DNA of 15,045 nt from Bacillota bacterium (GTDB lineage: Bacteria; Bacillota; Clostridia; Acetivibrionales; DSM-1351), in the NCBI GenBank assembly GCA_023436485.1, contig JAEZIU010000202.1, positions 1-15,045 on the forward strand, in the 5' to 3' direction. Position 1 is the stretch's first letter, and the number at the start of each line of letters is the position of its first letter. The notes beneath the pieces are model-generated. The model was given only the letters and a program-made list of their open reading frames with translations. It was not told the origin of the DNA and did no database searches. The position numbers and the translations under genes were made by a program. This document shows positions 1-6,637 of the stretch, in pieces.

Positions 1-1
1 G

Positions 2-535
2 GATAATGGACAGATGGTAGACTTGGGTACGTTGGGTGGAAATTATTCTCTTGCAACAGATATAAATAACAGAGGGCAGATTGTAGGTTACTCGTATATG
101 CCTGATGGACAAAGCCATGGGTTTTTGTGGGAAAACGGTCAGATGAATGACTTGGGGACACTTGGCGGATTGTCATCTTCGGCGATTGCTATAAATGACA
201 ATGGTCAGGTAATTGGGAATGTAAAAATGCCGGATGGTAAGTCCTTCGCTTTTTTACGAGATATTGGTGAAATGACAGTGCTGGACGTACCGGGCAGCAG
301 TTCTACAAGAGTATTGAGTATTAATAATTTAGGTCAGATTATTGGAACATCAAACTATAATGGTAATCATGTTATTTTATGGGAAAACGGGCGAATGAGA
401 GATTTGGGAAGTGAGTCAGGAGAATTTGATATTTTAGGAAAAATAAACGATCAAGGCCAAATCACATATCAGATTTTCAAGATAAGAACAGGAATAACAA
501 CAGTAAATTCTTTTTTAATTAAACTATTCCCGTAA
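2..535 (+). CDS. HAF-repeat extracellular protein, 3' end (partial)
   Basis: The reading frame is open from base 2, so the gene starts outside the window; the ATG at 14 is internal. The residues in view form three clear copies and one worn copy of a ~40-residue HAF-type repeat. Each has a DLGTLGG-like opening, a central I-N-x-x-G-Q-I/V-x-G core (around bases 68-90, 191-213, 323-345 and 449-465) and an aromatic-W-E-N-G-x-M end. The last copy is degenerate and runs into a short hydrophobic tail. HAF repeats are known from secreted or surface proteins and probably build a beta-propeller-like fold; the ligand is unknown. The signal peptide and total length cannot be seen. The family call is confident; the function is open. 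Confidence 0.85.
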   Translation, partial: DNGQMVDLGTLGGNYSLATDINNRGQIVGYSYMPDGQSHGFLWENGQMNDLGTLGGLSSSAIAINDNGQVIGNVKMPDGKSFAFLRDIGEMTVLDVPGSSSTRVLSINNLGQIIGTSNYNGNHVILWENGRMRDLGSESGEFDILGKINDQGQITYQIFKIRTGITTVNSFLIKLFP

Positions 536-590
536 GATTTATTTGAATATTGACTATGATAAAAACGTAATTATACCGAACGGTAAAAAG

Positions 591-634
591 AGCCGCTGCA
601 AATCAAAATTGCTTTACAGCGGCTTGTATTTTAC
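591..634 (+). terminator. Intrinsic terminator after the HAF-repeat gene
   Basis: A perfect 8-bp stem AGCCGCTG/CAGCGGCT (591-598 with 617-624) is extended inward by AAA/TTT after one mismatch. It is followed by a T-rich stretch (tgtatttta). It lies 55 bases after the stop codon and before the next gene's leader. The U tract is not pure, so termination may be partial. Confidence 0.7.
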
Positions 635-694
635 ATAATGCTAGGACTATCTATTTAATACACAGATGAAGGCAAATTAGAAAGGCTAAATTAA

Positions 695-1309
695 ATGAAA
701 AGAAAAATTTTAGTTTTATTTATGTTACTGTGTATTATTATTTCCAGTACAGGTTGTTTCAATAAGAAGAGCCAGACAAACGTATCAGTTTATAATGCCA
801 ACAATTCCAAGGGAAGCCAATATGCTATGAGTAAAGACAAAACTGATTTAACAGAGGTACAAATGTGTGATAAAGATAATAAGAATGTTTATTTGTACAA
901 TGTTGATAAAAAAATCAAATCAGTTGTGTCTTCAGTGGTAAGTCCTAAAAAATATATAAACACAGTATCGGTTAATGATGAATGGATTGTTTGGGTAGAA
1001 GATGATGTAAAAGTTGAAACTGACACCTTGTATGATATAAACTGGCGTGCTTATGCAAGAAACTTGAAAACAGGTGAAATTATTCAGGTTGATAAAGATA
1101 AAGGCATAAAAGTAGATCCTAGTGCAGTATATGTGGAAGTTGAACCTTATGAGTTTTCATTATTTGGAGATAAGGTTGTATATGTCCCTATTTTTGCTAT
1201 CGTAGAGGTAGTGTATATAGCAACTGTAACTAATAACATCTATGCCTTGTCAAGCAGTCGTGTAACGACACCTACAAGGTTTTCACTATACTGTATAGAT
1301 AACCTATGA
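695..1309 (+). CDS. Small secreted lipoprotein, possible beta-propeller fragment
   Basis: The 204-residue product begins with a lipoprotein signal: basic MKRK, a hydrophobic stretch to residue 16 and a lipobox ending T19-G20-C21, so Cys21 should be lipidated and the protein anchored outside the membrane. The mature part has repeated short beta-strand patterns, for example D-E-W-I-V-W-V near residue 93 and a strand ending N-L-K-T-G-E near 128, of the kind found in TolB/DUF5050-like propellers. Only one or two blades fit in this length. The last ~35 residues lose the pattern and become Ser/Thr-rich, which suggests truncation or replacement of the 3' end. Start support is AAAGG about 9 bases before the ATG. 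No closer family is recognised. The gene stands alone between terminators. Confidence 0.7.
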   Translation: MKRKILVLFMLLCIIISSTGCFNKKSQTNVSVYNANNSKGSQYAMSKDKTDLTEVQMCDKDNKNVYLYNVDKKIKSVVSSVVSPKKYINTVSVNDEWIVWVEDDVKVETDTLYDINWRAYARNLKTGEIIQVDKDKGIKVDPSAVYVEVEPYEFSLFGDKVVYVPIFAIVEVVYIATVTNNIYALSSSRVTTPTRFSLYCIDNL

Positions 1310-1320
1310 CTGTCACAGTC
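1286..1320. repeat. Two adjacent 13-bp palindromes at the end of the lipoprotein gene
   Basis: CTATAC-T-GTATAG (1286-1298) and GACTGT-C-ACAGTC (1308-1320) are each a perfect 6+1+6 inverted repeat. Their centres are 22 bp apart, about two helical turns. They straddle the stop codon of the lipoprotein gene. They could be protein-binding sites or small hairpins left by an insertion; nothing in the sequence decides. Confidence 0.45.
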
Positions 1321-1361
1321 TGGGCATTTCCAATCGTTGTCGTATGCGATAAACTTTTTTA

Positions 1362-1418
1362 AGTTTAAATAAAAACCATGCTCTAACATCGTGTTAAAGT
1401 ATGGTCTTTATTTAAACT
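1362..1418. terminator. Bidirectional terminator between convergent genes
   Basis: A 21-nt arm (1362-1382) pairs with 1398-1418 with only two imperfect positions, and the loop contains a further TAACA/TGTTA stem. The outer arms are A/T-rich on both strands, giving a U-rich exit either way. It sits between the stop of the lipoprotein gene (plus) and the stop of the pfpI-like gene (minus). A smaller hairpin, TAGTTGAT/ATCAACTA (1432-1455), overlaps the pfpI stop codon and may assist termination on the minus strand. Confidence 0.75.
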
Positions 1419-1448
1419 AATATAATCTACCTAGTTGATTTTTTCAGA

Positions 1449-2081
1449 TCAACTATTTATTGAATTCATTAACTGGAAGAAGTATTCAGGTTTATGAGTC
1501 TTATTTAGATCATACCATGAATGTAATGTATCTGGTACAAATACATCTAATTTTTTCAGTACTTCCATAGCAAATTCCAGAGGTGCTATTCCTGATGCAG
1601 TAATCAAATTCTCGCTAGCTACCACTGGTCCCATCTCATAAAATTTTTCTCCTTTATAATTAGGACAGACCATTTTAGTATACTCTAAGCTATTGCTTGT
1701 ATGATTTCTAGAATCTAGGTATCCAATATTCGCTAGTGCCTCAATGGCACCACAAATTGCTGCAACAATAGTGCCTAGTTCTAAAGCTTTGCCAATTTTT
1801 TTCAAAATGGGTTGATGAGTATCTTCTCCCCAAGTATTTCCTCCAGGCAAAACTAAAAGATCGTTACTCTCAAGAGTACACTCATCAAGGCAAATGCTTG
1901 GTTTTATGCTCAGCCCTCCCATCGTAGTAATAATCTCTTTATTAGCCCCCACTGTAACTACTTTTAAAGGTACTAAATCTTTTTTGAAATATCTTCCTGA
2001 GTTTAGTTCAGCGATTAAATATCCATATTCCCAGTCTGACATTGTATTAAATACATAAAGATATACTTTTTTTGTTTGCAT
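1449..2081 (-). CDS. DJ-1/PfpI superfamily protein
   Basis: The 210-residue class I glutamine-amidotransferase-like protein belongs to the DJ-1/PfpI family. Its nucleophile elbow is A-A-I-C-G-A with Cys110, and a conserved acidic residue sits at Glu18 in S-D-W-E-Y-G. The L-V-L-P-G-G strand-loop (about residues 76-81) is also typical. Members include deglycase/glyoxalase-like proteins, stress proteins and peptidases, and sequence alone does not choose; the YdeA/YoaZ-like branch fits best. I chose the ATG at 2081, not the TTG at 2096, because GGAG lies 9 bases before this ATG. Length is normal for the family. The gene lies directly downstream of a WYL regulator gene on the same strand but is separated from it by a hairpin, so it probably has its own start of transcription. 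Confidence 0.88.
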   Translation of the reverse strand: MQTKKVYLYVFNTMSDWEYGYLIAELNSGRYFKKDLVPLKVVTVGANKEIITTMGGLSIKPSICLDECTLESNDLLVLPGGNTWGEDTHQPILKKIGKALELGTIVAAICGAIEALANIGYLDSRNHTSNSLEYTKMVCPNYKGEKFYEMGPVVASENLITASGIAPLEFAMEVLKKLDVFVPDTLHSWYDLNKTHKPEYFFQLMNSINS

Positions 2082-2090
2082 CCAATAACA

Positions 2091-2120
2091 CTCCAATCAT
2101 GTTTTATATATCCTATTATA
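2091..2120 (-). promoter_or_regulatory. Leader of the pfpI-like gene: -10 box and RBS
   Basis: On the minus strand a perfect TATAAT (2115-2120) is followed by a short leader and a GGAG ribosome site (2091-2094) before the ATG at 2081. No good -35 box exists at the right distance; the position (about 2138-2143, AGTAGA) falls in the loop of the upstream inverted repeat. A weak -35 overlapped by a palindrome is what a regulated promoter often looks like. Confidence 0.5.
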
Positions 2121-2122
2121 AT

Positions 2123-2157
2123 AAAACTTCGCTGACATCTACTGTCAGCGAAGTTTT
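2123..2157 (-). terminator. Perfect 15-bp hairpin after the WYL regulator gene
   Basis: AAAACTTCGCTGACA (2123-2137) pairs perfectly with its complement at 2143-2157 around a 5-base loop. On the minus strand it overlaps the last base of the WYL gene's stop codon and runs into TTTTATTATAAT, so it fits an intrinsic terminator. Because it also covers the -35 position of the next gene, it may double as an operator. Confidence 0.7.
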
Positions 2158-3116
2158 CATGCTTGATGAAATTGTATTAATTCCGATAGAACCTCAATTA
2201 GTCTTTTCTTAAAACTTATTGGCTCAATGACCTGAATAGATTTACCGTAAGGTAAAAGTAAATAAGGTACATATGTATGTAGTATACCTTTTTCAAGAAG
2301 GAATACTGCTTGATTTGAGGTCCGTTCCTGTAAATAATTCCCCAAAAACCAATGTTGGCAAACATCATTCAGTGTGCTTTTATTTCCAGTAATAACTAAA
2401 GAAATAATCCCTTCATTATCTTCTGTAGGAAGAAGGTTTTTCAAAAAAAAGTCACGTGCTGAGAAATCTTCTGGCCGGTTAAACCTGTTTTCGGTTAGCA
2501 CTAGACTTTCAATTCGATCTACTCTAAAACTACGGATATCATTCCTAAGATGACAAAATCCAATCACATACCACTTATTGTTCCAATAAATAATTCTGTA
2601 CGGATTTAACAATCTATACTTTGATTGCACTTCACTACTTTTATGGTATTGAATTTTTACAGAATATCCGTTAGCTATGGCCTGCTCCAATTCCTTTAAG
2701 TAAGGTTCTATAGAATGGGATCTTACTCGATTTATTACTTCAAGACTGTTCAAATATTGGTTTATTCTTGTTTCCTGCTCTTGATTTGAATAGTTGCTTA
2801 GCTTTGAGATAGCCCTATTTAGTGCTTCACCACCATAATATCCTGCTTCTTCAGCAAAAACAGCAGCGTGAACTAGTGAGGTTTGCTCCTCAGAATCAAA
2901 AAAAAGGGGAACTTCAATAAAATTGTTTAATAAAGTGTATCCACCGTTATGTCCTGTGTCTGAAATTATAGGTACACCACTTGTTGAAAGTGTATCAATG
3001 TAACGATACACAGTTCTTATATTCATCTCCAACTTTTCTGAAATTTGTTTTGCAGTTACTTTTTCACCTGAACTAAGCATCCATAAAATCGCTAGCATAT
3101 TGTCAGTTTTAGGCAT
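2157..3116 (-). CDS. YafY-like HTH-WYL transcriptional regulator
   Basis: The 319-residue protein has the standard layout: a winged HTH_11 domain at the N terminus (recognition region about residues 20-41, with T-V-Y-R-Y-I-D-T-L), a linker, a WYL domain (about 135-210) and a C-terminal WCX-like extension. The signature tryptophan-tyrosine pair is W182-Y183 followed by V184, and the basic motif R195-S-F-R198-V-D-R-I is intact; these basic residues bind small ligands or nucleic acid in known WYL proteins. AGGTGA lies 7 bases before the ATG. The adjacent pfpI-like gene is the likeliest target (inference from position). WYL proteins also occur with defence systems and DNA-repair loci, but no such gene is in the window. 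Confidence 0.9.
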   Translation of the reverse strand: MPKTDNMLAILWMLSSGEKVTAKQISEKLEMNIRTVYRYIDTLSTSGVPIISDTGHNGGYTLLNNFIEVPLFFDSEEQTSLVHAAVFAEEAGYYGGEALNRAISKLSNYSNQEQETRINQYLNSLEVINRVRSHSIEPYLKELEQAIANGYSVKIQYHKSSEVQSKYRLLNPYRIIYWNNKWYVIGFCHLRNDIRSFRVDRIESLVLTENRFNRPEDFSARDFFLKNLLPTEDNEGIISLVITGNKSTLNDVCQHWFLGNYLQERTSNQAVFLLEKGILHTYVPYLLLPYGKSIQVIEPISFKKRLIEVLSELIQFHQA

Positions 3117-3146
3117 ATAAATTCACCTCTATATAGCAAAGAATGA

Positions 3147-3275
3147 TTACTTGTTCTCTTCCGATAATAACTCCATATAATGAAGCCCTAAACCATTTGT
3201 AATTTTAAGAATTTGATTTTAAGTCATACTATCCAGTTCTATCCCTTCATGTTTACGCATACGGATAAGATTTCT
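3147..3275 (-). pseudogene. Short stop-interrupted coding remnant
   Basis: On the minus strand the frame N-L-I-R-M-R-K-H-E-G-I-E-L-D-S-M-T is followed by an in-frame TAA (around 3219-3221). It then continues with 22 residues beginning N-Q-I-L-K-I-T-N-G-L and ending S-E-E-N-K before a second stop at 3147-3149. The composition (charged, Leu/Ile rich, no low complexity) looks like protein rather than random AT-rich DNA. The piece lies 31 bases upstream of the WYL regulator start on the same strand. I do not recognise the family. It may be the worn 3' end of a gene once cotranscribed with the regulator, or chance. Confidence 0.3.
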
Positions 3276-3680
3276 CTAATTAATTAATACCAGCCATTAT
3301 TGTAATTAAGAATTAGACAATGGATTATCTTGTGATAAATATAGCATGTATACTTAAATGATTTTAACAGACTAATACAATAGTATCAATAATCTAAACT
3401 TAAGTGAAACATACTTAATAATCCTTTTAAACATGTTAAAAATCATCATATGAGATTACCATCCATTATGTGGCCGGTTTTTACATGTATGTCGCTATAC
3501 TCCTTATAGCAGGTGCCTACGGAAAAGTAAACTGATAAATTTAGAATAGACGCATTCTCAAAAATATCCAAAATGGATGCTGATGGGTTATTAAAATAGC
3601 TGTGTAAAATACTGTGTATTGCATAACTTAATGCTTGTAACCATTGATAATCAGTATAGGGTAAAGATGAAGCAAGACAT
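3276..3680. other. Gene-poor stretch with one start-less open frame
   Basis: No intact gene is visible. Small inverted repeats occur, for example TTAAGT/ACTTAA with a 7-base spacer (3400-3418). On the minus strand bases 3446-3730 form one frame of 94 codons without a stop, but there is no ATG, GTG or TTG at its head and no ribosome site. It includes D-Y-Q-W-L-Q-A-L-S-Y and ends in H-I-M-D-G-N-L-I. On the plus strand a 20-odd-residue hydrophobic fragment ending G-A-Y-G-K-V-N stops near 3533. These could be remains of degraded genes. Confidence 0.35.
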
Positions 3681-3783
3681 GGTGCAGGATTTAAGGGCTT
3701 GCTGAACAGATATTTTAAATAAAAATTAATTCAATATGATATAAAAAATACAATTCTCAGTTATGAGGGTTGTATTTTTTTGT
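3677..3783 (+). repeat. Terminator-bearing repeat, copy A (orphan)
   Basis: This ~107-bp segment matches 5587-5693 at about nine positions in ten by hand alignment, with one- or two-base gaps. The shared core begins T-T-T-A-A-G-G-G-C-T-T-G-C-T-G-A-A-C and runs through AAATAAAAA and CAATATGATAT into a hairpin with a T run. Copy B directly follows the stop codon of a 530-codon gene; copy A has no intact gene before it. It may mark the end of a lost paralogue or be a mobile or spread 3' element. Confidence 0.75.
3747..3781 (+). terminator. Intrinsic terminator in repeat copy A
   Basis: AATACAATTCTC (3747-3758) pairs with GAGGGTTGTATT (3765-3776) through two G-U pairs around AGTTAT, followed by seven T. 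It has the form of an active terminator although no gene ends upstream of it. Confidence 0.75.
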
Positions 3784-3833
3784 GGGAAACGTGGGAACTA
3801 GAAGACTTTATGCTATGCACAAGTTGAGAGATC

Positions 3834-3860
3834 AGACAATCAATATCCCTGTTGATTAGT
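3834..3860. promoter_or_regulatory. Inverted repeat upstream of the 530-codon gene
   Basis: GACAATCAA and TTGATTAGTC form a stem of nine pairs with one bulged base around TATCCCTG. It lies about 60 bases upstream of the proposed -35 box. It could be an operator or a weak hairpin, and there is no T run. Support is limited to the symmetry. Confidence 0.3.
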
Positions 3861-3920
3861 CGTACGCAATGTTACTTCAGGACAGTCTTAAACTATATAC
3901 AAATCGTAATACTTATGTAA

Positions 3921-3949
3921 TTGGATGGTCATGTGTATTATGCTAAAAT
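3921..3949 (+). promoter_or_regulatory. Probable sigma-A promoter of the 530-codon gene
   Basis: TTGGAT (3921-3926), a 17-base spacer and TAAAAT (3944-3949) match the vegetative consensus at four and five of six positions. The start codon is about 40 bases further on, with a strong AAGGGGG ribosome site 5 bases before it. Confidence 0.6.
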
Positions 3950-3990
3950 GTTCAATATAAGCGATTTATGGTTAAGACAAGGGGGATATC

Positions 3991-5583
3991 ATGAGGAAAA
4001 TAGCTATAAAACTGATTATAATGTGTTTGATCTTTTTATGCACTGTTCCTACATATGTGAGTGCCGCCAACAACAGTGCTACCTTTGAAAAAAGCAAAGG
4101 GCAGAATTCTATTAACGATCTTGTAAAAATTAATAATTCACTTATATATGTTGAGGCTAATAATACCGGTGGGATGGTTATAAGGTATTTTGATGCTAGA
4201 ACTATGAAGCAGAAATGTAATGTAGCCATTGACAAAAACGTCGGACTATACACCCTTGGTGAAAACTATTTTATTGTGCACACTCTTGATGGCGTTGATA
4301 GTGTCGGTAACGGGGTTTATGACAGAAGTGTTTACGACATCAAAACCGGGAAAAAGCAGGTGATTGCAACTAAAATTGGCTGGGAGTCAAGTATAGGCCA
4401 TGTTTATAATAATTCTGTTTTTATATTTGGAGATGCAGTTTATGATTTCGACAGGAATTTTTCTCTGACTAATATTAAGAATATACAGGACATACACAAT
4501 ACGCACAATAATTTTAATATACAGGATTGTTTTTCCTATGATGTGGTGGAATTGAGCTGCAAAATAGGTGGGAAGAATTATATTTTCAATCCCAAAACCC
4601 TGTCTCTTTCTGAATATCAAAATATAGACGGTGCAGACGATTATATACTTAAGTCTGAAAAATACGGATTTATTTATATAAAGGATGATTCAGTCTATTG
4701 GCGGAAACCTGATGAAAGTCTGATGAAGATATGTTCATACCAGAAGATTGATGATAATACAAGCAAATATACATACTCTTTTAGGCAATATGGTTTTAAT
4801 ATATCCGGTAATGCAATTTATATTATAAATTCATCTGCAAGTTATGTAGTTATAGATCTGAAATCAGGTGAATTTAAGAGCTTTAGCATGTCAAAGCCAT
4901 TTCATGGCATGATGTTCGGACCGGATAATAAAAGTATTTCACTGCTTTACAATATTGATAAAGCTGCTCAACAGGAGTGGTTAACAGATTTAACCTATGT
5001 AGACAGCAATGGAAAAAGTACTTATTTAAGCACTGATGCTACTAATATTACCTATTTCAAAAACTACCTGGTTTACGAATCAGATATCGCTCCAATGGGT
5101 ACGACGGATATGTGGATGGGCCAGCTAAATGTTTATGATATAAACGCTGGAAAAACGACAGTATTGAAAGGTAACGTACATTATTATTATATCAGCGGAG
5201 GAAAGGTGTACACTAGGGTATACGATGCATACTACTTGTTTGATACAAATAAAAAGACTTTCACTGTTCAGACCAAAGTGAAAAAATATATAGGAAATGG
5301 AATATATATGATCAAGTTGGGATCAGATGTTAGCTTTGTAGATAAAAATAACGCAGCAGTTAACTTTTACAGTTTGCCGAATGAACCTATTTGTGCAATA
5401 CTTCCCGGATATACAAAAGGATTTTTATATGACGGAATAAACTTGAAGGCCATAACCTTACCTGATACTAAGAGATTTACAAAATCCAACGATATTAAGT
5501 TCTGTGAGAGATATATTTCATACAGCTACCCGGTTGTTGTAAAAGGGGTAACCCATACTTATATAAGGATACTTAAGGTCTGA
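3991..5583 (+). CDS. Secreted protein of unknown function, propeller-like
   Basis: The 530-residue product opens with a signal peptide: basic start, hydrophobic core of residues 5-20, and a probable signal peptidase I site after V-S-A25. There is no lipobox, no later membrane segment and no sortase signal, so it is probably released or loosely wall-bound. The mature part is rich in Tyr, Asn, Gly and Lys, with repeated short strands ending in turns such as Y-D-I-K-T-G-K, I-D-L-K-S-G-E and Y-D-I-N-A-G-K, spaced as in WD40/TolB-like beta-propellers. I do not recognise a family and see no catalytic motif. It has its own promoter, a strong ribosome site and a terminator (in repeat copy B), so it is a monocistronic unit. 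Confidence 0.75.
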   Translation: MRKIAIKLIIMCLIFLCTVPTYVSAANNSATFEKSKGQNSINDLVKINNSLIYVEANNTGGMVIRYFDARTMKQKCNVAIDKNVGLYTLGENYFIVHTLDGVDSVGNGVYDRSVYDIKTGKKQVIATKIGWESSIGHVYNNSVFIFGDAVYDFDRNFSLTNIKNIQDIHNTHNNFNIQDCFSYDVVELSCKIGGKNYIFNPKTLSLSEYQNIDGADDYILKSEKYGFIYIKDDSVYWRKPDESLMKICSYQKIDDNTSKYTYSFRQYGFNISGNAIYIINSSASYVVIDLKSGEFKSFSMSKPFHGMMFGPDNKSISLLYNIDKAAQQEWLTDLTYVDSNGKSTYLSTDATNITYFKNYLVYESDIAPMGTTDMWMGQLNVYDINAGKTTVLKGNVHYYYISGGKVYTRVYDAYYLFDTNKKTFTVQTKVKKYIGNGIYMIKLGSDVSFVDKNNAAVNFYSLPNEPICAILPGYTKGFLYDGINLKAITLPDTKRFTKSNDIKFCERYISYSYPVVVKGVTHTYIRILKV

Positions 5584-5586
5584 AAT

Positions 5587-5693
5587 ACACGGAGCAGTAT
5601 TTAAGGGCTTGCTGAACGGATATTTAAATAAAAACTAATACAATATGATATGAAAGAATACAATTCTCGGTTATGGGGGTTGTATTTTTTGTG
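5587..5693 (+). repeat. Terminator-bearing repeat, copy B
   Basis: The partner of copy A (~3677-3783) starts four bases after the stop codon of the 530-codon gene. The hairpin differs from copy A at positions that keep the stem (GAG against GGG opposite CTC), and the loop AGTTAT becomes GGTTAT, so structure is kept while sequence drifts. Similarity stops at the T run; the DNA beyond it is unrelated in the two copies. Confidence 0.75.
5657..5690 (+). terminator. Intrinsic terminator of the 530-codon gene
   Basis: AATACAATTCTC (5657-5668) pairs with GGGGGTTGTATT (5675-5686) using G-U pairs, and a run of T follows. It is placed about 75 bases after the stop codon. Confidence 0.8.
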
Positions 5694-5836
5694 CGTTTGT
5701 TTGTTTTCGCGTGTATTAATTTTTAGTAGGGAAAAGTAAATTGCACCGAACCTTATCCAAAGAGACTTTAACAGCATAGCTTTTATAAAGAAAAGGTAAG
5801 AAGCTAAATAACGAAGGAGTGAAATATTTGTAAAGC

Positions 5837-6499
5837 ATGAAAAGCATTGCAAAATTCTCATTGATTTTTTCAAATGTAGGGTATGTTGGATATCCTGTTA
5901 TTAAAATATTGTTTGGAGATTATATGCTCTTTATAGCGGCAATTTACAATGTATTTTTTAGAATTTTATTGTATACAGCCAGGATTGCTTTGATAAAATC
6001 TGACAAAACGTACGAGCATGCTTCAACTGTTAAAATGATATTAAATCCTTGCTCTTTCTCAACGTTTATTGGAGTGGCAATAAACATACTTCATGTCAAT
6101 ATAAAAGACTTCTTTATTTTTAATGGAATTGAGAATTTTGGATATTTTGCAACTTCTGCATCACTATTATTATTAGGTTTTGTAATATCCAACCAACAGC
6201 TGAAAGATGTATATAAAAATAAAAAAATTATTAGCGTCTGTTTAATTAAGATGTTTATCATACCAATAATAATAGGAACCATATTAATAAGAATCTTTGG
6301 CTTTCAAGACTATATTTTAACTATGATATATTTAATTGGAACACCGATATCTATAAATCTTTTGGTTTTTAGCATAAAGTATAATCAGGATATAACTCAT
6401 GAATCGTCAATATTTATTGTTATAAGTACTATTTTATACTTTGTATCATTACCGTTTACTTCTTTGGTATTAAGCTTTGTAAAAGGAATATTTCTTTGA
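5837..6499 (+). pseudogene. AEC-family permease lacking its N terminus
   Basis: The 220 residues align in character with the auxin efflux carrier (Mem_trans, PF03547) family, whose members have about 300 residues and ten membrane segments. The motif F-S-N-V-G-Y-V-G-Y-P (11-20) corresponds to the conserved N-x-G-F-x-G-x-P at the fourth segment, so about 90 N-terminal residues and three helices are missing. What follows is a run of hydrophobic segments, including the conserved Gly/Pro-containing segment G-T-P-I-S-I-N near 170. No permease-like sequence is found upstream in any frame. AAGGAG stands 8-9 bases before a TTG that is followed at once by TAA, then AGC and the ATG at 5837, so no usable start is well placed. 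Known members export or import small carboxylates such as malate. Most likely a non-functional remnant. Confidence 0.7.
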
Positions 6500-6530
6500 T
6501 ATTCTTAATTTCCCTTTCACATTATTTCAC

Positions 6531-6637
6531 ATACATTAACATTTACAAAATAAAGTGTTTACAAATGTTAATTATTGTGATAAAGTGTTAATATAAGTAG
6601 TCGACACTTAATAATGCAACTGAAAGGAGCAAATTGT
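6531..6637 (+). promoter_or_regulatory. Repeat-rich control region of the DeoR-family gene
   Basis: ATTAACATTT (6535-6544) and its exact complement AAATGTTAAT (6563-6572) form a 10-bp inverted repeat. ATAAAGTGTT occurs twice in direct orientation exactly 30 bp apart (6550-6559 and 6580-6589), and its core AAGTGT recurs inverted as ACACTT at 6604-6609. A possible promoter, TTTACA (6558-6563), 17 bases, TAAAGT (6581-6586), lies inside these repeats. AAGGAG precedes the ATG at 6638. The layout fits an autoregulated DeoR gene, since this family binds clustered repeats and is often released by a sugar phosphate. Confidence 0.6.

Noticed and set aside
2082..2096. TTG at 2096 as the start of the pfpI-like gene
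   Set aside because: The GGAG site overlaps it; the ATG at 2081 has that site 9 bases upstream and gives a normal family N terminus.
2157..3116. The WYL regulator as part of a defence system
   Set aside because: WYL proteins often accompany defence genes, but no nuclease, helicase, methylase or toxin-antitoxin gene is in the window.
5601..5873. A 90-codon minus-strand open frame starting inside the permease remnant
   Set aside because: It is antisense to repeat copy B and the permease start, has no ribosome site, and the same frame is broken in copy A.
6614..6637. ATG at 6614 as the start of the DeoR-family gene
   Set aside because: The ribosome site AAGGAG lies downstream of it and serves the ATG at 6638.
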